Shown: positions 60,693 to 64,000 of the stretch, piece after piece
Numbering within the stretch: position 1 is the stretch's first letter
Layout of the letters: every line of letters begins with the position of its first letter
NCBI GenBank assembly: GCA_030068075.1
Contig: CM057835.1
Span: 71,067,895 to 71,131,894 of the forward strand
DNA length: 64,000 nucleotides
Direction of reading: 5' to 3'
Source: Paguma larvata
Lineage: Eukaryota > Chordata > Mammalia > Carnivora > Viverridae
Made by a program: the position numbers and the translations under genes
The notes under the pieces: model-generated
Database searches by the model: none
What the model saw: only the letters and a program-made list of their open reading frames with translations
What the model was told of the DNA's origin: nothing

Positions 60693-61203
60693 TGCAAGGA
60701 AGAAATTGTCATGAAAGCAGTCATATCTGGAGCAAGGGAAGGGGTTGACATGGAAAAAAAAAGTCACATGTAGCAGTATTATTCACAATTACCACAAGGT
60801 GGAAACAACCCAAATGTTCACCCACCAATGAATTAATAAACAGAATGTATATCCATTCATTGGAATATTATTCAGCCATAAAAAGGAATGAAGTATGGAC
60901 ACATGCTGCAACTCGGATGAATCTCAAAAACATTATACTAAATGGAAGAAGCCAGACACAAAGATCACCTAGTGTATGATTCCTCTTATATGAAATGTCC
61001 AGAGTAGGTAAATCCATAGAGATGCAAATCCAATTAGTGCTTGCCAGGGGCTGAGAGAGAAGGAATGGAGGGGGACAGTCTAATGGATGTGGATGTTCTT
61101 CTGGGGTGATGAAAAAGTTTTGACAGTAGAGAGAGGTGGTAATTGCGTAAAATTGGGAATGCACTAAATGTTACTGAATTGTTCACTTTAAAATGGCTAA
61201 TTA

Positions 61204-61399
61204 GGGGCGCCTGGGTGGCTCAGTCGGTTGAGCGTCCGACTTCGGCTCAGGTCATGATCTCGCGGTCTGTGAGTTCGAGCCCCGCGTCGGGCTCTGTGCT
61301 GGCAGCTCAGAGCCTGGAGCCTGCTTCGGATTCTGTGTCTCCCTCTCTCTCTGCCCCTCCCCCACTCATGCTCTGTCTCTCTCTGTCTCAAAAATAAAA
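61204..61399 (+). mobile_element. Felid CAN SINE, near consensus, youngest in window
   Basis: GGGGCGCCTGGGTGGCTCAG head with intact CpG sites in the tRNA-like part (GTCCGACTTCGGC, CTCGCGG, GTTCGAGCCCCGCGTCGG). A perfect 15-bp TSD TAAAATGGCTAATTA flanks it at 61,189-61,203 and 61,400-61,414. Confidence 0.97.
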
Positions 61400-61825
61400 T
61401 AAAATGGCTAATTATATATGTGAATTTCACCTCATTTTTGAAAAAAAAAAAAAGAGCCACCAAGAGGCTTCTGGGATACCTGCAATGTTCCATCTCAGTT
61501 TGGATGGTTGTTATATTATATGGTGTTAAGGTGCTACAGCATACTTTCATGTGTTACATCACAATAATAATAAAAAAAAAAGGTTAAAACGTTTTGTGGA
61601 AGAAGAAAATGCTACAAATCACTAACCCAAGTTTCAAGCGGAACAACGAGAGAACTTGCCAAACCAGACATTTAAACATCTACAAGGTAGCTATAATAAA
61701 AATAGTTTGAAATATCCAAGAATAGAAGCACAGACTAATGGAACAGAATAAAGAGGTCAGGCAGATTTATGTACTTACAGGAGTTTAATATGTATCTAAG
61801 GAGGCTTCAGAAATCAACAGGAGGG

Positions 61826-61962
61826 TGGGGCATCTGGCTGGCTCAGTCAGTAGAGCATGCAGACAGCTGATCTCAGGGTCATGAATTCAAGCCCCAATTT
61901 GGGTATGGAGCCTAACTTAAAATAAAGCTAGCTAGCTAAATAGATAGATAAAAAGAAAGAAA
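61826..61962 (+). mobile_element. Short older CAN SINE
   Basis: GGGGCATCTGGCTGGCTCAG head and a short body without the CT-rich region; (GATA/GCTA)n tail. Confidence 0.85.
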
Positions 61963-62003
61963 TGGGGACGTACATACTCTTTTTTAGAAAACTTAGTTGT
62001 TAG

Positions 62004-62219
62004 GGGCACCTGGGTGGTTCAGTCAGTTAGGCATCCAACTTCAGCTCACGTCACAATCTCACAGTTTGTGAGTTTGGGCCCCATGTTGGGCTCTGTGCTG
62101 ACTGCTCAGAGCTGGAATCTGCTTCAGATTTTCTGTCTCCCTTTCTCTCTGCCCCTCCCCCACTCATGCTCGCGCTCTCTCTCTCTCTCTTAAAAATAAA
62201 CATTTAAAAATTAAAAAAA
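62004..62219 (+). mobile_element. Felid CAN SINE
   Basis: GGGGCACCTGGGTGGTTCAG head; perfect TSD AAAACTTAGTTGTTA at 61,989-62,003 and 62,220-62,234. Confidence 0.96.
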
Positions 62220-62438
62220 AAAACTTAGTTGTTAGAAAACCAGTGGACTATCTGGAGTAACAGAACTCCCCCCCCACACACACCCAGCACTTAGTACAAA
62301 GACAGACTTCAGGTGGGTTAGGGATTTGAATGTGGAAAGTAAAACTATGCATCGAAGGAAGGGTAACAATATTTTTAAGACAGAGCAGGGAGTACAAATC
62401 ATACTGATTTGATCACATTATATATAAGTACTTTTTAA

Positions 62439-62669
62439 TTTATTTTTTACTTTTTTTTAAGTTTATTTTTGAGAAAGAGTGCTCATGAGCACATGAGCAG
62501 GTGAGGGGCAGAGAGGGAGGGAGAGAGAATCCCAAAGGAGAGAGAGAGAATCTGGTCAGCATAGAGTCCAACATAGGGCTCAATCCCATGAACTTTGAGA
62601 CCATCACCTGATCCAAAACCAAGAGTTGGATGCTTAACCGACTAAGCCACCCAGGAGCCCATTCTTATA
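62439..62669 (-). mobile_element. Felid CAN SINE, minus strand
   Basis: AAGCCACCCAGGAGCCC at right; TSD ATAAGTACTTTTTAA at 62,424-62,438 and 62,670-62,684. Confidence 0.95.
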
Positions 62670-62983
62670 ATAAGTACTTTTTAACAAAGAGTACTGTAGA
62701 CAAAGTTGACAGATGACGGATTAGAAAAGATTATTGGATTTATCATGAATAAGAGACAATAGGAAATCCACAAGAGAAAGGAGCTCCGATAGAAATGTGG
62801 GCAACAGACAATGACAGGCCATTTATAAAAAAGGAAATTCAAACAAGCATAAATGCTAACAACCATATAATCCAGAGTTATCAGGTAAGTACAACTTAAA
62901 ACCACAAGGAGACTGGCAAAATTAGAAAGATTGATAACTCCAAGTGTCAGGGAGGATGTGGATATTTAAGAACCCTCGTGAAG

Positions 62984-63182
62984 GGGCTTCTGCATGGCTC
63001 AGCTGGTTAAGCACTCAGCTCTCAGTTTCAACTCAGGTCATGATCTCATAGTTTCATGAATTCGAGCCCTGAGTCAAGCTCTGTGTTGACATTGTGGAGC
63101 CTGCTCGAGATTCTCTGCCTCCCTCTCTTTTAGCCCTTCCCCCACACACACTGTCTCAAAAAAAGAAAAATAGAAAAGAAAA
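62984..63182 (+). mobile_element. CAN SINE, diverged
   Basis: GGGGCTTCTGCATGGCTCAG head; imperfect TSD AAGAACCCTCGTG / AAGAACTCTCGTG. Confidence 0.9.
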
Positions 63183-63851
63183 GAACTCTCGTGCACTTCT
63201 TATGGAAGTATATAGGCCGGTGTAATCTATTCTGGAGGGTAATCCAACAGTATTTTATAAAAGTAAGTATATTGTACTCTGAGCTAGCAGTGGTATTCTT
63301 TAGAAGCTACCTAAAAAATCCTCATGCAAGTTCATGAGGGACTATGTATACATCATTGATCACAGTGTTGATTGTTCTGGTTACTCCAAAGTGGGTGGAT
63401 AAAATGGCAGGGGGCACAGTAAGACTGTGGAATACTATGAGTCATGGAGCAATGGACTAGATGACACGCGTGAACACTAATGGGTCTTTAAAATGTAGCA
63501 AGTGGAAGACAAGAAATGAGATCCAGAGAACAATACGTGGGTATTCTCTATAACATAGCTCTGAGATTTTTTAAATTTGTATTCTTGCCAATCTACTTAT
63601 TACATGTTTATTGTTCTTCTTATACTTTTCTTTTCAATTTCTGCAACAACTTTAAAAGTCGCCCCTGGCCTTCCACTTCTAACAATGGGTAAACTAGATT
63701 TCCTGAACTACGTCCCATAACAAAATTTTCTATTTCTACTGGGTAAAATGTAACAAACATCTTTTTGTAGTCATAGCAAAGCTCATAAGAAAGGAAGAAA
63801 GTCTCCAGAAGCCAAAAGAACATAGTAGTGAAATGAAGAGAGTTAAGCCAA

Positions 63852-64000
63852 GGGGCACCTGGGTGGCTCAGTTGGTTAAGTATCTGACTCTTGATTTTGG
63901 CTCAGGTCATGATCTCACAGTAGGTGAGCTTGAGCCCCACATTGGGCTCTGAACTGATAGGCTGGATCCTGCTTGGGATTCTCTCTCTCCTCTCTACCCC
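63852..64000 (+). mobile_element. Felid CAN SINE, cut by window end
   Basis: GGGGCACCTGGGTGGCTCAG head; the window ends in its CT-rich part. Confidence 0.95.

Larger units (their letters stand above)
60420..61445 (+). mobile_element. Old L1 (L1M-type) 3' end
   Basis: CAGTATTATTCACAATTACC ... GGAATATTATTCAGCCATAA ... ATTGTTCACTTTAAAATGGC is a typical L1M 3' region; split by the young SINE at 61,204. Confidence 0.85.
61560..63850 (+). mobile_element. Old L1 ORF2 remnant, broken by SINEs
   Basis: GCACAGACTAATGGAACAGA (61.73 kb) and TAAAACCACAAGGAGACTGG ... AGGGAGGATGTGGATA (62.9 kb) are L1 ORF2 C-terminal landmarks. Four SINEs sit within. Confidence 0.65.

Noticed and set aside
61204..61280. 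tRNA gene from the A/B-box-like SINE heads
   Set aside because: They are tRNA-derived SINE heads with an SINE body and TSD, not free tRNA genes.

Overview
This is mammalian nuclear DNA from a cat-like carnivore (Feliformia, most likely Felidae). The main evidence is the short retroposon seen about 25 times. It has a tRNA-like head reading GGGGCRCCTGGGTGGCTCAG, a CT-rich middle and an (AAATAA)n tail, which is the felid form of the carnivore tRNA-Lys-derived CAN SINE. Three near-full-length carnivore-type L1 elements agree with this. There is no intact protein-coding gene and no RNA gene, and nothing looks bacterial, viral or CRISPR-like. Nearly all long open frames are pieces of broken L1 ORF1/ORF2 or chance frames across SINEs.

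The one host gene is a broken multi-exon SGLT-type sodium/solute cotransporter (SLC5A family) on the + strand, from about 31.86 kb to 60.09 kb. I placed eight exons by matching the conserved SGLT protein order and splice sites: 31,862-31,968; 36,468-36,539; 47,944-48,048; 49,332-49,391; 52,033-52,137; 54,201-54,305; 55,331-55,411; 59,869-60,089. Exon lengths and phases fit the family and almost all splice sites are still canonical. The frame is destroyed: exon 4 has Trp to stop, exon 6 has lost one base, exon 8 has three stops and a lost donor GT, and exon 1 has no in-frame ATG. Because introns are kept, this is an unprocessed (duplicated or unitary) pseudogene, not a retrocopy. The closest paralog cannot be fixed from these exons (SLC5A1/SLC5A4-like in exon 3 and in exon 8 length, SLC5A11-like in exon 5).

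Layout. 0-5 kb: unique sequence, an old reverse L1 and two SINEs. 5.3-12.2 kb: a near-full-length older L1 (+). 12.2-24.2 kb: unique sequence and layers of old L1, with two ERV LTRs, a Tigger1-like DNA transposon, a hAT remnant and several SINEs. 24.3-31.3 kb: a near-full-length younger L1 (-) ending about 0.5 kb upstream of pseudogene exon 1. 31.4-39.9 kb: exons 1 and 2, MIR, MER5A-like and L2 remnants, and a SINE nested in another SINE. 39.9-46.6 kb: a near-full-length younger L1 (+) inside intron 2, inverted relative to the previous one. 46.6-60.1 kb: exons 3-8 with SINEs, L2, MIR, MaLR LTRs and a tiny twin-primed L1 insertion. 60.1-64 kb: old L1 sequence riddled with SINEs, with exon 9 onward not found.

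Repeat family names come from recognition by eye, without database comparison, so subfamily names are approximate. Boundaries marked by target-site duplications (TSDs) are accurate to a few bases; others are good to tens of bases.
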